Shown here: piece by piece, positions 1 through 13,500 of the stretch
Position numbering within the stretch: position 1 is the first letter of the stretch
How the letters are laid out: every line of letters begins with the position of its first letter
NCBI RefSeq assembly: GCF_050436995.1
Contig: NC_134757.1
Coordinates: forward strand, 818,501 to 882,500
Reading direction: 5' to 3'
DNA from: Anticarsia gemmatalis
Lineage: Eukaryota; Arthropoda; Insecta; Lepidoptera; Erebidae
Length of the DNA stretch: 64,000 nt
Program-made: the position numbers and the translations under genes
The notes under the pieces: generated by a model
Database searches by the model: none
The model's input: only the letters and a program-made list of their open reading frames with translations
Told to the model about the DNA's origin: nothing

Positions 1-1400
1 GGAGCTTTTCGTTTTCTTTTCTTATTTGACGTTTTAGAGAACTATCTGCTTCGTAAGGACTGTTTTACTAAACGTGGAAAGGGTTTCGTAAATGGATTTG
101 GGTATGGCTTTTGATAGAGTCGCACACGTCAATTTGTAGAATCTAGCTAATTGGTAGGTTTTTGTTTTCTTTTCTTTATTTATGGACGTTTTTAAAGAAC
201 TATCTGCTTTTTTTATTTAACGTGAAAAGGGTTTTGTAAATGGATTTGGGTAAGGCCTTTGATTGTGTCGATCACATCGATTTGTTAAGAGTAAGTGATT
301 TGAGGCTGGTGTTTCGTTTTGTCTTTATTTATTTGGGTCTGTGTCTCCACAGTTAGTGAAGACAATCCTATTGAAGGTAGATAAAGGACGTGCTGTCTTG
401 AAAAGATTCATCACGTCTTTAGGTCCTTAGCTTGAACTGTAATTGTCTTTTTGATTTTGATAATAATTTACTTGTATTTTTTTCATTACTTGAGTTTTCT
501 TTTCAATATAATTTAAGACTGTCTCATGGTGTAGGTGTCAATGCACCCCAAGTACCTACTACTTTTGTGCCAGTGTCACTGAACTGAAATATTACCTGTG
601 TGTTTATCTATTTAATCTTATCTTTATTATTTCATCCATATGTGGACAGTGATAGTAATCTAGCTGTTAATTTCCTTATCCGAGTCTGGTTATAAACACT
701 CCAAATAAATTGCTTTATATTGATGGCTTACTTTGTGTAAAAGTGAAGGATTAGTTATCTCATTGCAAACAGGAATCAAAAAACGCCGGTGAATGTGTAT
801 GAGTCCAAATACCTCTAACGCTTTAAAAGATAATTTTCCCTTGACCTATCTGTCTCCTTGTTCGATTAAAGTATCCTATATACTTTTCTATCGGTCTCTC
901 TCTATCTACCTAATACTTGCCAATCAACCCAGATAGAAATAAATATTGAGTAAATAAAAAAATTTCGTATTTCGTATTATGTTTAACAAATTCTAAACTA
1001 TGGACATAGTTACAGATATACAAAAGTTGAATCTAAGACTATTACACATAAAAAATACCTTTTATCGACTTTCTTGAAACAGAAATACAAGTTTACGGCA
1101 TCCGGTGATTCCCATTGTCCATATAATTTAATTCTATTGTAGTCGAAAACATCACAGATTGTTATACGCTGTTGCAAGCGCGAGAAATTGCGACATTGTT
1201 TTGTATTGCACTCGAAGGTGATTCTCCTTGATCTTGGACATACATTGGAATGGTGACCTTTCCATTCTTTCGATTATGTTGATTATGCCCTGGTGACTCT
1301 TCTGCGAAACATTTGGTCCGAGGACGTTACATATTATTATGATTTTCATTGCTATATTGCTTCTGCATAATGTCTTCGTCTCGGGCATTCTGTACCTAAA

Positions 1401-1621
1401 TATATATAACTCAAAGGTGACTGACTGACTGACATAGTGATCTATCGACGCACAGCGTTGAACGGATCGGGCTAAAATTTTGCATGTAGGTAGATGTTAT
1501 CAGGTAAGCATCCGCTAATAAAGAATTTGTATCAATTCTACCCTCAAGGAGGGATAAAAGTTTGTATGAAAATTTTATCTCAATCACAAAACTGGCGGAT
1601 GAAGTCGCGGGCAAAAGCTAG
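1401..1621 (+). mobile_element. Helitron-type non-autonomous repeat (family A)
   Basis: A repeat I recognise from many lepidopteran genomes: a GACTGACTGACTGACATAG-like head, a middle part with GGTAGATGTTATCAGGTA, and an end reading GAAGTCGCGGGCAAAAGCTAG. The CTAG terminus at 1618-1621 fits a Helitron 3' end. The 5' border is approximate because I see no clear TC start. No coding capacity. Family assignment rests on memory of similar repeats, not a search. Confidence 0.55.
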
Positions 1622-4064
1622 CTCTTATATAAGCTGATTGGAATTGTATAAAAACCTGATTAAAAACATTATACATTATGTATTTACTTTCAATATTTAG
1701 CATATTGTAACTAGTATCAGACGGCTAAGAAGTTTTTGGTTTTGTAATAGTCTTGTCGTTTTATTAATATAACAACAGGAAGGAATGTTGGTTGAGGAAT
1801 TTATTTTATCGAGATTTGAACAAGTTTTTCAGTTATGAATTATTTTGAACGAGTTTTGCTATGATTACATTATAAGTAAACAATTAAGTAAGTAGCCACC
1901 TAACAATGGTATATAAATGGTATTGTGTTAAAAATGTCATAATTTGGATTGCAATTCTCCATTCTAAGAAATAAAAACTTTTGTATCAATCTGTCATTTA
2001 ACAAGTTTTCTCCGAAATTCAGTGACACCGCGGTCATTCATCATTCATTAAACGCCTACTCGGCCCACTCATTGATGTTCCGTGTACTCGTATAACAGTG
2101 TATTGTATTATATTAAACACAGCTAAAAGTTGAGTTATTACTTAAATGAATAAAATTTGATAATGTTCTGTACGTTAGAAATTGGCGCTCATGGTGATAG
2201 AATTTAAAACGAGTAACATACAAGTTGTAAGAATTTACAATGAGTTCGAAACTCACACCCAATTTTTTAAAAGCAAAACAGCAATGGAAAGACATTTAGT
2301 GTATTATTTTATTAAGTGTTTCTAGTTTCTCCAAGTATGCTAAGCTGTTATTCTAATAAATTAACGTAGTGTGAAAACCTACAAGTCTCGGTCGTATTCA
2401 GTAATAGCCAAAGTTGGAGCAGTAGCACTCAAGCAAATGTTTGTGAACATTTCTACATCGTTCCCAGGAATTTCCAACTACCAACTGTTGGACAATTGCT
2501 ACAAATCTAGACCTATATTTTAGGTTGTTTACGCGTAGGCTAGATGGTATATTCGGGCTTGGAGCTAGGTCCAATAAGTTAGCTATGTTTTATGATCTTC
2601 ATACTTCGTTCACAGTCCATTTCATCAGCAGTGCTGGAGTCTATTTCTCTCTCGATCTGTGTCATGCTCCGTAATACTTATTGTCATTGAGTTTAAGATA
2701 CATAAAATATTCAATACAAGATTGATTTTACTTTAATATTCCTAATGGCCTAATCTTACATGGTTTAGTTTTGTAAATTAAAAGGCGAATTGATTAAAAT
2801 TCAACGTTAGGCGTTCAAATTCTCAAGACTCCTCATTTAATGGTAGTTCAATAATATTTTTTATATTAAATGCAATTCGATATGGTGTAAAATAAAATAA
2901 AATTAACTGCCAGCAACATCACCCAATTTAAAATTTCGTCTATAACGAATATCATATTAAAAGGGGTACAGTAAACACGTGTTAATTAATTAAAAGGAAC
3001 AGAGCAGAGACGTTAATTGGCTCGTTGTGTTCGTCCATTGATCGCATGACATATTAACTTTATTACTTAATTACTCCACGCGAAATTGGTCGTTGTAAAT
3101 ATTTCTGATGCTATAGCGTGAGAAAATGAAGTTTGTTGACAAACCAATCGTTATTTTATGGCAATAAATTAGTTCTTAAATCCGGGTCAAATATAAACAA
3201 GAGCAGACAGACTTATAAACATTTTGCGCTTTCAAAAGTGTTTTCTTAAGATTCGTTTTTTAGTCAGCCAGTTTAGGCTCCGGGTATCGATGTACTGGTA
3301 TTTAATTTGAAAGTAAACTTATTTTAGCCTCTAAAATATTTATGCAAATACATAGAAATAGACGCCATTACGTGAATTTCATATACTATAGAATAATGTG
3401 TACCATTTCCAGCTCACACCTTTCACACCCATATTGTTTTCGACCCCAATAATCCACCATTTTCCTTTATGAATATTACAGAGGCAACTGTGTTAATAAG
3501 TAATTCCTCAGTTGTAATTCAGGCTATCGGCCTCAATTCAAAGCTGTGAATTAAGAATTTGTACACGAAAGGAACATTTAGATGTTTATCGCTCTTCTAG
3601 GGTTTCTTAGAAACTGGGTTTTGATCGTTAAAATGTAATATGAAGAACAATTGGGAACATTTTGAAGTCTGACCCAAATGTGAAAGTATGTGACTGGCCC
3701 CTGTCTGACCTAAACGGGGCTCTAGTTGATCATAACTAACAAACTTTTAAATCTTCAAGTAACCATTGAAATGTAGTTCGTCATGAATCATTTACCAAAC
3801 GGATACCTCATCGGAATACCTCTCGGATCACCTATATTTGGGTGTATTATCCAAAGAATTACAGACTTACGTTACCTTGTTGTTATGATCCATAACCTAA
3901 ATATTGCTGATAGTTGCTTTACGTAGGCAATTAAGGCGCCTACAGCCAAACTCTAAACCATGTGCATAAATATACGACAGAAACTGTTAGTTAGTTACGC
4001 AAAGCAAGCAAAATCGTGGTGATTCTTGTCCATACAGCAGGCGCTTAAAAGCCTTTATCCTTCA

Positions 4065-4302
4065 CTAGCTGAACCGCGCCACTTCGCTTGCGTCACGTTA
4101 GAGAGAATGGTCCCCGTTTTTGTAACATTTTTTACTGGTACTCTGCTCCTATTGGTCGTAGCGTGATGATATAGCCTATAACCTTCCTCAATAAATGGGC
4201 TATCTAACACCGAAATAATTTTTCAAATCGGACCAGTAGTTCCTGAGATTAGCGCGTTCAAACAAACAAACAAACTCTTCAGTTGTATAATATTAGTATA
4301 GA
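4065..4302 (-). mobile_element. Helitron-type non-autonomous repeat (family B), reverse copy
   Basis: On the minus strand it starts TCTATACTAATATTAT (right edge, 4302) and ends CAGCTAG (left edge, 4065). It sits between A and T, as Helitrons do. It shares the GTTTGTTTGTTTGAACGCGC block and the GGACCAGTAGTTCCTGAGAT block (this orientation) with the copies at 6539-6798 and 51931-52180. It ends 54 bp before the first coding exon in the window. Confidence 0.75.
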
Positions 4303-4356
4303 TATAAACTTTCACGAACAAAGATAGCTCAATGTTGCTTGTTCTTTTGTCCCCAG

Positions 4357-4506
4357 GCATACGAGAGGCGGTTCCCGAACTGCCCCCAGATCCCGGTGGT
4401 GCTGGAGTGTGTCATCACTGAGGACAGCTGGTCCGTGGACGATTCACAGCGACAGACCACCAGACGATGCCAGCTCAACGTCGAAGCTCCTTATTTACTT
4501 AAGAAG
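4357..4506 (+). CDS. retm: SEC14-like exon 1 in window (PRELI domain, start)
   Basis: Fifty codons, phase 0 at both ends, from acceptor CCCCAG to donor GTAATG. It encodes AYERRFPNCPQIP, the PRELI/MSF1 signature close to the start of SEC14L1-type proteins, and ends in APYLLKK. A preceding exon must supply the methionine and the conserved SPVRVYK-type start. Any ATG at its left edge is intronic and should not be taken as a start. Confidence 0.93.
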
Positions 4507-7500
4507 GTAATGAAGAGTGTCATTAGGTATATCTTAAGATTGATGACCTTCTTAAAATGGCCCAGAAGATTTGCTAAGTTAATCTACAGGGAGACTTTAA
4601 TAGTCTAGCTTGATAGAATGCATAATGATTATAATGGTTTTTAAAAGTGCAAATACTCTTTACATTTTGTATAGTTTACACCGTATACTCGTGCTATAAT
4701 TTTCTCAATAAGCTTATGGTGAAAATTGATCTCAAAGTTGAACAGTCCTGAGATAGGGTTTGGTTTAGATAATAGTTTTATTTTATGTTCTTGCGCCTGT
4801 TATGCATAATCATTATCTCTTGCAGATGATCGGCGTCGACTACGTATACTTCATACAGAAGAACAGCTTAGACCTCAAGAGCAGGGTGCTTGAGATCGAA
4901 GCTACTAACGAGACCTTCGCCTCCAGGGTACAGGTCCTCGAGAAATGCAAATATTATGTGAGTACCCACCATATTATTTTGAGCCCTAATTGGATTTGTT
5001 AGTGGCCCTGTTTGTGAAAGATGTATGTCTGCAATATGAATGAGACAAGCTTAGGAGTGTAGTGGGGTACTGAAGAAGGGCCTTTTAGTCAAATTTGATA
5101 GTAGCAGGCAGAATAGATAGATAGATTGTTCCTAAAGTTGTTTTTGTCACTCGAACACCGAGGTACCCGAAGTAAATGATTTATTTGTTAAAGCAAAGAA
5201 TTAATACAAATGCGATTGATTTTATTCGGTACTATTTCTCCTAGGAAGTGCGTATTATTACAACGCCTTTTAACGTGAAATATATTATTTTTGTAGAAAT
5301 GTTGTTATTCCTGTATCCGTTGAGCCTTCTAATATAATAAGCAAAGATTCCTAGTAATCCAATTTTACCTAAATAATCCTTACATTTCATTTGATAAGGT
5401 GTTGTCTTCTCATTACAACTTCATGTTTTGATATACAAGAGGATTTATTTCGTGGAATACAGATACAATTACGTCAGCGCTTGATAAGGGTCTGGATCGT
5501 AAAAACTTCCTTCATTTTATACCTCCTGTGGTTTGCACACCTTAGCTTAAATAATAGAGGGATTACTTTAACAAACAGACTTCTAGCCATGGTTTTGCTT
5601 GGAAAGAAATGACGTTACGAGACAGAAGGTCTGTGGCACACCCTGGCTAATCAGGTGCTGTAATTTTATTCGTGTTTAAAGACTGGGCCGGTTTAAAACG
5701 CTTGTAAGTTGTAACCCATAAGCCACACTAGCACGATGCGTCTCGCGCATGTGATAAACTTACAAAAAATTGCAGCAGAAGGTGCCACATTGATGCTGGT
5801 GGGGTAGATTATACTTGTTTTCACTTATGAATTCTGCGAACAATTCTCCTGTATTAGTAAGCGGTCGCCGTAGCGTGGTTTAAAACATTATCTATATTTT
5901 TGTTCGGCAATATTTCTTACATTCCCTCCATTCTTCTATTTACTTGGCTATTGCAGTTTCAATGATAATTAAGCTATGTTTTAGCCTGGATTCGTAAAGC
6001 AGTAATTAACATTATTTCCACTGGTATTCATTACCAAATTGAAGGAAGGAAACGAATAATTTTGTTTAATTTATAACCAGTATTTTGGGGATCTGCATTT
6101 GTAGAAATAAAACTATACATACAAACATTTATTTTCTGTAAAGCTGTAGTTGAATTAGTCTAGTAACCCCCGGTTTCTGAGTACATTTAGCGGTAGTTTA
6201 TCTGTTCAATAGCGTCAAACTCATACAAAAAACGTACGTAAGTCATTTAAGTTTGAACAATATTTGTTACCAATACCATTTCTCTTATATTGTAAAATGG
6301 ATTACCTCAGTTGAAAACTATACTCCCCTAGCAGAAACCCTGGGGGAAAAGCTGCAAATTCACTAGTTTTGGTGTACAAATGACGTCGAAACTCCCTGCA
6401 GTATTACGGCTAATTGTTTCATTATTGATTAACGTGACTAAACTAAAAGCATTTTGCTATTAATATTATCGTCAAAGAATTTTGCTTTGCAATAGAAATA
6501 CTTTAAGCTTTTTACATCATATTTGTTTATTTCTATTATCTATACTTAATATATATAATATTATAAAGCTGAAGAGTTTGTTTGTTTGTTTGAACGCGCT
6601 AATCTCAGAAACTACTGGTCCGATTTGAAAAAATATTTCAGTGTTAGATAGCCCATTTATCGAGGAAGGTTATAGGCTATATATCATCACGCTACGACCA
6701 GTAATAGCAGAGTACCAGTAAAAAATGTTAGAAAAACGGGGAAATATTTGACCCATTCTCTCTTATGTGACGCAGGTGAATTTGCGCGGGTCAGCTAGTT
6801 ATGAATAGAATTCATTTCACGTTTCACGCGGAAACTCACAAATCTCTAGAGGCGGTAAAATAATGGCGGCAGGCGGCGGCGTAAGCAGAACCCGATAACA
6901 TACAGACCAGTTCATACTTAACCAAAACTAGATATTTATCGAACTTTATCCATTACAAAATCGGTGGGAAGCTGCTAATTTACGAGTAAATGATCAATTA
7001 ATAGTGCAATATTGTGAGGAAGGTGCATAAAGGAAGCTATAAGTATTCAGACTTCATTATACATGTGATGCAACGATAGAAAGTGTGCACGCGATGGCTG
7101 GACGCCTTCTGCCAGCGGTCAGCTTGTGGAATAACTGGACGAGCCCGTTATATGGGTCGATTCACTAGTGATTAGCTGTTATGAAATAGATTAGTTGGTA
7201 GTTAGATTGGTAAAAATGCGAGTGGCTTTACGTTGTTAAATGTAGTTTGGTGTGAGAGCGACGGTAGTCTGCGAAAAAATGGATAGGAATGTGTGAATGG
7301 TCTTGCAGGGACTTGCAAAGACACGAAATAAACTAATTTGGTTGCGTATTTAAAGCAACTATGAAAATACACAACAGAACTTTAGTTGTTCCAATAAATC
7401 GTTAACGTATAAATGCTATTTTGTTATATTATATTACTTGATTAGATTCATTAGTAGAGATACAACTTTGTTTTAAAATTATTTGATTTATTTATTCGTT

Positions 7501-10500
7501 GTATATTTTAAAAATTAGTCTGTCAATATTTATTAGTTCCCAGTGCCTACGATCAATCAGAATTTAGCAAACTCCCCCATTCCCAATCAGTATAACTCAA
7601 TTTTACCGAATTACCTTTTTCACCTTTCATTACATTCTAATTTGTCAACGTCAATCACGGAGTTTTCGCAAATCAGGACTTCCAGTCGACTGCCTGTTCG
7701 ATGTCAATAACAAAAACTGGAGCAGGTGTCGAACCTGTTACCCCGGGCCGGTTCACACAATGTCACATTGAGATTTTATTACAAAACTTGTCCGTAACAA
7801 AAAGAAAAATTGTTTAAAAATGTCAACGAACTTGGCATTCTAAAATATAGGTACGATGTTGAACAAAAATGTTTGTTTTGAAAGTAGTCTGTCCTTGGGA
7901 TTCTTTATCTTTTTGATCAGATGTAGTGCAGAGGAATGATAAAGCTCAATATCAAATCATGTTAGGATTTTTGAATGGAATGTTTGCACATTTATTTGTC
8001 TAGGATTTGATGTGTGAGAAATAAAAGCGACGACAGATTTGATGAGTGAAAGAGTAGAGTGGAAGAAAAAACCTTGTGGTATCGAAGACACATAGCGTGG
8101 AATTAAATCAAGGCACTGATGATGTTTAAAGAACGACAAGACGTTACTTAAAAGTTATATAAAGGAAATAGGGCGAGAGGTAAAACCTAAGATAGCTGTA
8201 AGAACAAAACATATCCTGTAGAGGACGATGATGACGGAAGATGAGCACGATTTTCGTAAAGTCGTATATAGGAAAGATGCCGAAAACACTAAGAATGTGT
8301 TTTTTGTATAGATATAAGTAGTTCAAATTATAATGATACGTATTGCTAGGCTATAACCTATCTTGTAGACAAATATCCTTAGAGCTTAAACCTAATTATT
8401 TCTACACGAATCAATCATATCAATAGCAGTGTTTAAATGCAAATGAATGATAATTACATCGAGTTTTTTTTGTTTGTCGTGTTTATTTATGTATGTTAAT
8501 CGGTTTGTATGGAATTTTAATTGGAACAGACACGTGATTGTTACATGGATTGCATGTGGCCATGTCGTGGTGGAACTATGGTCTGTGAACCTTCGACTTC
8601 GTCCACGATGAAAGATATCTGGGGGCACGGAAGTGCCCCCGCAAGTCGAGTAAAAAAAAAGCGGCACGGCCGTAACATCCTTTTCTCGAAGCAATTCGGG
8701 CTACTTTTGACACCCCTATAATTTCGTTGTGGATAAAACAAGAAGCCTGGATTTTCAGCAACTAATCAGTCATTGTATAAACACGGTATATTTAAAATTT
8801 CAGTCAATTTGAACCAGTAGTTTAAGAATGACAACTTGTTAAAATTTTGAATTTTGTCACTCACTGATTCACTGACTCACTGACTCACCGATCATCAAAA
8901 GTCTAAGGTACTTCTAGCAGACTTAGAAGCTTAAAATTTAGAATACAAATAGGGTTTAGTGTTTTTATCATGGGAAAAATTTAATATTTTCTAATTTCGG
9001 TCCAGTTTCCTAAATACACCAACTGCAACAATAACTTTGTAATCCCATATAAATGTATAAGATTACAAGGTTATATTTGCAGTTAATGAATTATTATTAC
9101 TGTAGAAAATAAAATAAATAGGTGTAAATAGGTACCTACTATATGACCTGACCTAACGGGATGGGGTATAGGGTGGGTAAGGGTGTTTAACCCACGAAAC
9201 TGAACAACATTCCCATAGGAAAATATGTGGAATGATGAAAAAAAACGTCTTTCCATACAAATTGGACTTATGTTCGCTCTTCAAAAAGAAGTGAGATGCC
9301 ATCAAAAACATTCTGTAAAAACCTCAAGTCTCGCCGTAAAAAGTTGTGAGATCTATATAATACCAAGTCGATTAATCTATTTAGTCTCTACTTAAAGGAC
9401 CTTCTGTCTTAAGTTATTACGTATGTTATTATCATGCCAATTTAAAAAAAATACCTTTAAAACAAATAGATCGACTTGGTCATCGCAAGAAAACACAAAT
9501 TCGCCATTAACATTTCAGGAGCATTAACTTCTCGTCGTGCTGTGTAGCGTGATACATACTAATAATCAAATCATGCGATGGCCAGGTCGATCTATTTGTT
9601 TTAAAGGTATTTTTTTTAAAATTGGCATGATAATAACATACGTAATAACTTAAGACAGAAGGTCCTTTAAGTAGAGACTAAATAGATTAATCGACTTGGT
9701 ATTATATAGATCTCACAACTTTTTACGGCGAGACTTGAGGTTTTTACAGAATGTTTTTGATGGCATATTCTTTACCATTTTACATGACGGATTGTAGGTT
9801 ATACTTAACATATAGTAGAGTATTTTAGTCAAGGATATTGAAGAAATGTAACAATGCAACTGGTTTTTCGAAATCAGTGCATTGGTTTTAAAGATCAGCG
9901 CATTTAAATCAGCTATTTAAATTCATTCTGGCCAGGATGATACGCAAAATATAATATCGAATATTTTTTTATCGCGGGCTCTTTAATAACGTCGATAATA
10001 AAAAATATTTTTTTATTCAATGATTTTTTAATTACAGCAGTTTTCACATAATATTCAATGTTATACTTATTTATTAGCCAGTTTCCGGTTAATATCAATC
10101 CACCTACAAATTTTCTATTCGTCTAATTAGGTTTCCCAAGTACTATTAAATTAATAAGTGCTCTTTAGCTAACAACGCGAAGAATTTCGCTACATCCTCT
10201 TGCAGGGGGACATGCCAATCTATATAATTAATGTTTTCATGCACTACTTGAAAACTTTTTAATGAAAATTACACCTTACTGCTGTGCAATAAGATATTAT
10301 TTGGCACGAAGACAAGGACCCCATTTCGCAAAGAGTCTATGAGTAAAGTTAAGTAGATAGAGTACACACTTCTCTGGTCAGACCGGTAGTATGGGACTGC
10401 TGATCTTGAGGTCTATTAGGCTGGGTTCCCGAAAATGGCTTAGTTTTCACTGGGCAAGGGATTTTTCCAGTTTATGTTGAACTTTGCTTAATAATTGTCT

Positions 10501-13500
10501 GAAGTCTCGATTACGTGCCCGATATAATGGCTATACGTTCGTTTACTTACCAACAACCAAATATAAATACATGTACCTCTGCATACACTTGCGGGTAAAA
10601 CGAAATTTTACATATACATTTTGCGAATCTGAACTCTATACTCGCCCAATAAGGTTCAAATTGCTTTAATACTTTTTGTATGCAGGGTTAAGCAGCTCTT
10701 GGTATTATCAGGTGCTTCGTACATTGAGTTGATTGATACGATACGACAAGGACGTATTTGTTATGTAGGGAACAATGGGTAACCTTGCAGAGGGAAAGTC
10801 ATTTGGGTAATAAGTCACTTTTATATACTTTGAAGTTGCGAATTTATCAAGATTCAAAGACATTCGGATTTCGTGAACGGATATTTTTGCAGGATTTATA
10901 GTGCTTACCTTTAGCTATGTCCTGGGTGCATTGGTGAAGTTTTCCATCTCCGCACCAGATTCGGCTACCGGGAATCGGGAAATCAGGTATCCGAAGGGAC
11001 TTTTCCCCCGTAAAAAAAAGCAATGTCCTGGATGTGCTAGTTTGAAGCTTGTAGTCAATTTTGGATTGGATTTGAAGACGTTAGTTTCCTTTGTTGTTTG
11101 TGTTATACAGAAACAGGAATAATAAACGCGATGACCTGTTTGATTTGGATTATATAAGTCTTGGTTCACAACTGCCTTGCACTTGACTACACTAGAAAAT
11201 GGCTACCAATCACTTTATTATTATAACTTTTAAAATATAAACACAAAACCCGTTTGATTGTAAAGAGTTACCTAACAAGAAATCCAGTTTTTTCTCTAAC
11301 CGTCAAAAAAGCTGATTTTTTCTAGTATAAAAAAGTGATACTAAGAACTGGATTCTCTATCACTAAAAAGTAGTTCTAAACACGAAATGTAAAAAAACAC
11401 TTGTTTCTTTAGCATTTGCCGGTGGGATTATGACGTCACGCTTAACTTAGCGGTACAAATTAGGCGATAGAGGGACGCGCGCGGTTGTCGCGGAGTGTGT
11501 TTCATCGGCAAACTTATTGTGAACGAGATTTAGCGTATTTAGGTTTCCGCTACGATACAGCTTAACAAGGTCGACTGGTATATTATTTGAAGGTTTCGGT
11601 ACCATGTTAAGAGTTGCATTTAAATAAAAGTGCAAAAGAATGAATTATGAGTCGCCTAGTACTTAGCGTTTGAGCAAACTTGTCCGTGCTTCGAAAAAAT
11701 ACGCGAAATGTCGTACAATCTAAATATGGGCTTTTAAGTGTATTGAAAACTTTGTCACCGGATTACTGTACGAAACGAAAGAATTCATATTATTACCATT
11801 AATGTGAAACCTATTTGACTGTCGCGTTTTCACGGATAAACCGATTTACAAGAGGTATAGCAATAAAATAGTTTAAGAAACGGCATCAACGTTGGCAAAG
11901 TTGCAGGCTCACTGACCCCCGGTTTCTGAAGACATTTAGCGGTAGTTTATCTATTCAATAGCGTTCTTTTTTCATATGAGTTTAAACGTTATGGAATATA
12001 TAAACCACCGTTAAATATATCCCAGAAAACGGCGGTTAATAAGACTATACGTAGATCCGTAAGCATCTAAATACTGTTATCTTATAACTTTACATCATTG
12101 ATTTATTTACAACCGTTATTTACATCAGCATTTAAATATAGCTGATATTTAATTATATCTTTATCCTTCTTGTTACATCGCAACAGAATGCATCGCTGCA
12201 AAAACTAGTATCATTTATATTATGCATTGATATCAATATTCATATATATTTAATGCAAAAGATACTTATTGCTAAGCTTCCACGGTTAAAGTGCATGAAC
12301 TTGAATTTAAAATAAACTGTAATGAGGAAGTATATGGGCTATTTATTTTACAGAAATTAGTAAAACTGCCAATCCATACATATACTTAGACTGCAGTCTA
12401 AATTGTCAATTACCAATTGTTCTTAACTTTACCTCTGTATACGAAAGTTAAGCAAACCAAGATCGCAATATTTCTTTACATAGGTGTAATAATAAGATTA
12501 AAAAAAAAATCAAATTCAGACCGGATCTACAATTTGAAACTACTTTATCACAAAATTTAGTCTGCGAAAAGTCAATTTTGTTTCTCATCTTAGGTCGAAC
12601 TTTCCTTTAAATCTTGAAGATCAGCTAGTATACAATAATATACAAAGTTAGGGAGATTCAAAGTGCTTCAGTCGAGTACACTCCTGCCTACTCCACGTTT
12701 CACAGCGTTCGAGAGGAGGTCTGGCTTCCAATATAATTGCCACCTAACACCCTGTATTATTCTTCAACAGCCTTTGTTTCAAGAAATAGCTAGTGATTTA
12801 TTTTACTTGAAAATGTAGTGCTTGTATACAGTTGGTAGCACGCTGGGAGGACGATATTTAGCATTGCGAGGGGCTTGCCTGTATGAGATCGGCACTAGGG
12901 GAGCGTTGCATAAAGAGAGGCCTACGCAGCAGTGGGTATAATTGGGCTCTGAATGCTGATGATACAGTAAATGTGATCTGCCATAGAATTATTTGGTCAG
13001 TTTGACATTTCTCTCGCATGTCATAAGTATACCATAAGATTATGTATTTGTTTTGTAGCTACATCAATGACTGCTTATACTTTGTTTTCCGTTATCAGGT
13101 AGAAGGTAGTCGTTTGATGATCTTGACTGAGATCTGCACCAAGCAATAAGACGGTAATATGTAAGAGAAAACAGCGTGTAGGTTTTCACTAAAGCTCAAA
13201 CAGATTAACTCTGGCAAGATAACTCGTAAATTTTGAAACGGATATTGGACTTTATTGATTTCAGCTGATGTCAAACGTTGGATATTTCTTAACATAATAT
13301 TCTCTCTTGGTCCAGGTACACCCAGAAAATCCAGAATGGACATGTTTCGAACAGAGTGCGCTATTAGACGTGAAGAACTTCTTTGGACTGGAGAGCACGG
13401 TGGAGAAGATTGCCATGAAGCAGTACTCAGCTAACATTGCCAAGGGTTAGTACATTTTAGTAGTCTATTATACCATGCACGCTTCAGCCAGTAACTTCGC

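Larger units (their letters stand above)
1..4356. other. Non-coding left flank / upstream intron of the SEC14-like gene
   Basis: AT-rich DNA ending in a splice acceptor (pyrimidine tract and CCCCAG at 4351-4356). I see no coding exon here. In particular, the short N-terminal PRELI segment expected before exon 4357 was not found on the plus strand, so the first coding exon probably lies left of the window. The stretch holds two Helitron-type repeats (1401-1621 and 4065-4302). The rest shows no structure I can name. Confidence 0.6.
4958..13315 (+). other. Intron, 8.4 kb, repeat-bearing
   Basis: No coding exon found. It holds a Helitron-type copy (6539-6798), a 1.15-kb foldback repeat (8618-9766) and two related short repeats at about 6163-6235 and 11912-11970 (both with CGGTTTCTGA and ATTTAGCGGTAGTTTATCT). 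A LINE-3'-end-like fragment lies near 12840-12960 (AGGCCTACGCAGCAGTGG). The remaining DNA is AT-rich without features I can support. Confidence 0.7.

Noticed and set aside
4802..4825. Apparent upstream ATG extension of the exon at 4826
   Set aside because: The extra codons are intronic sequence before the TTGCAG acceptor.
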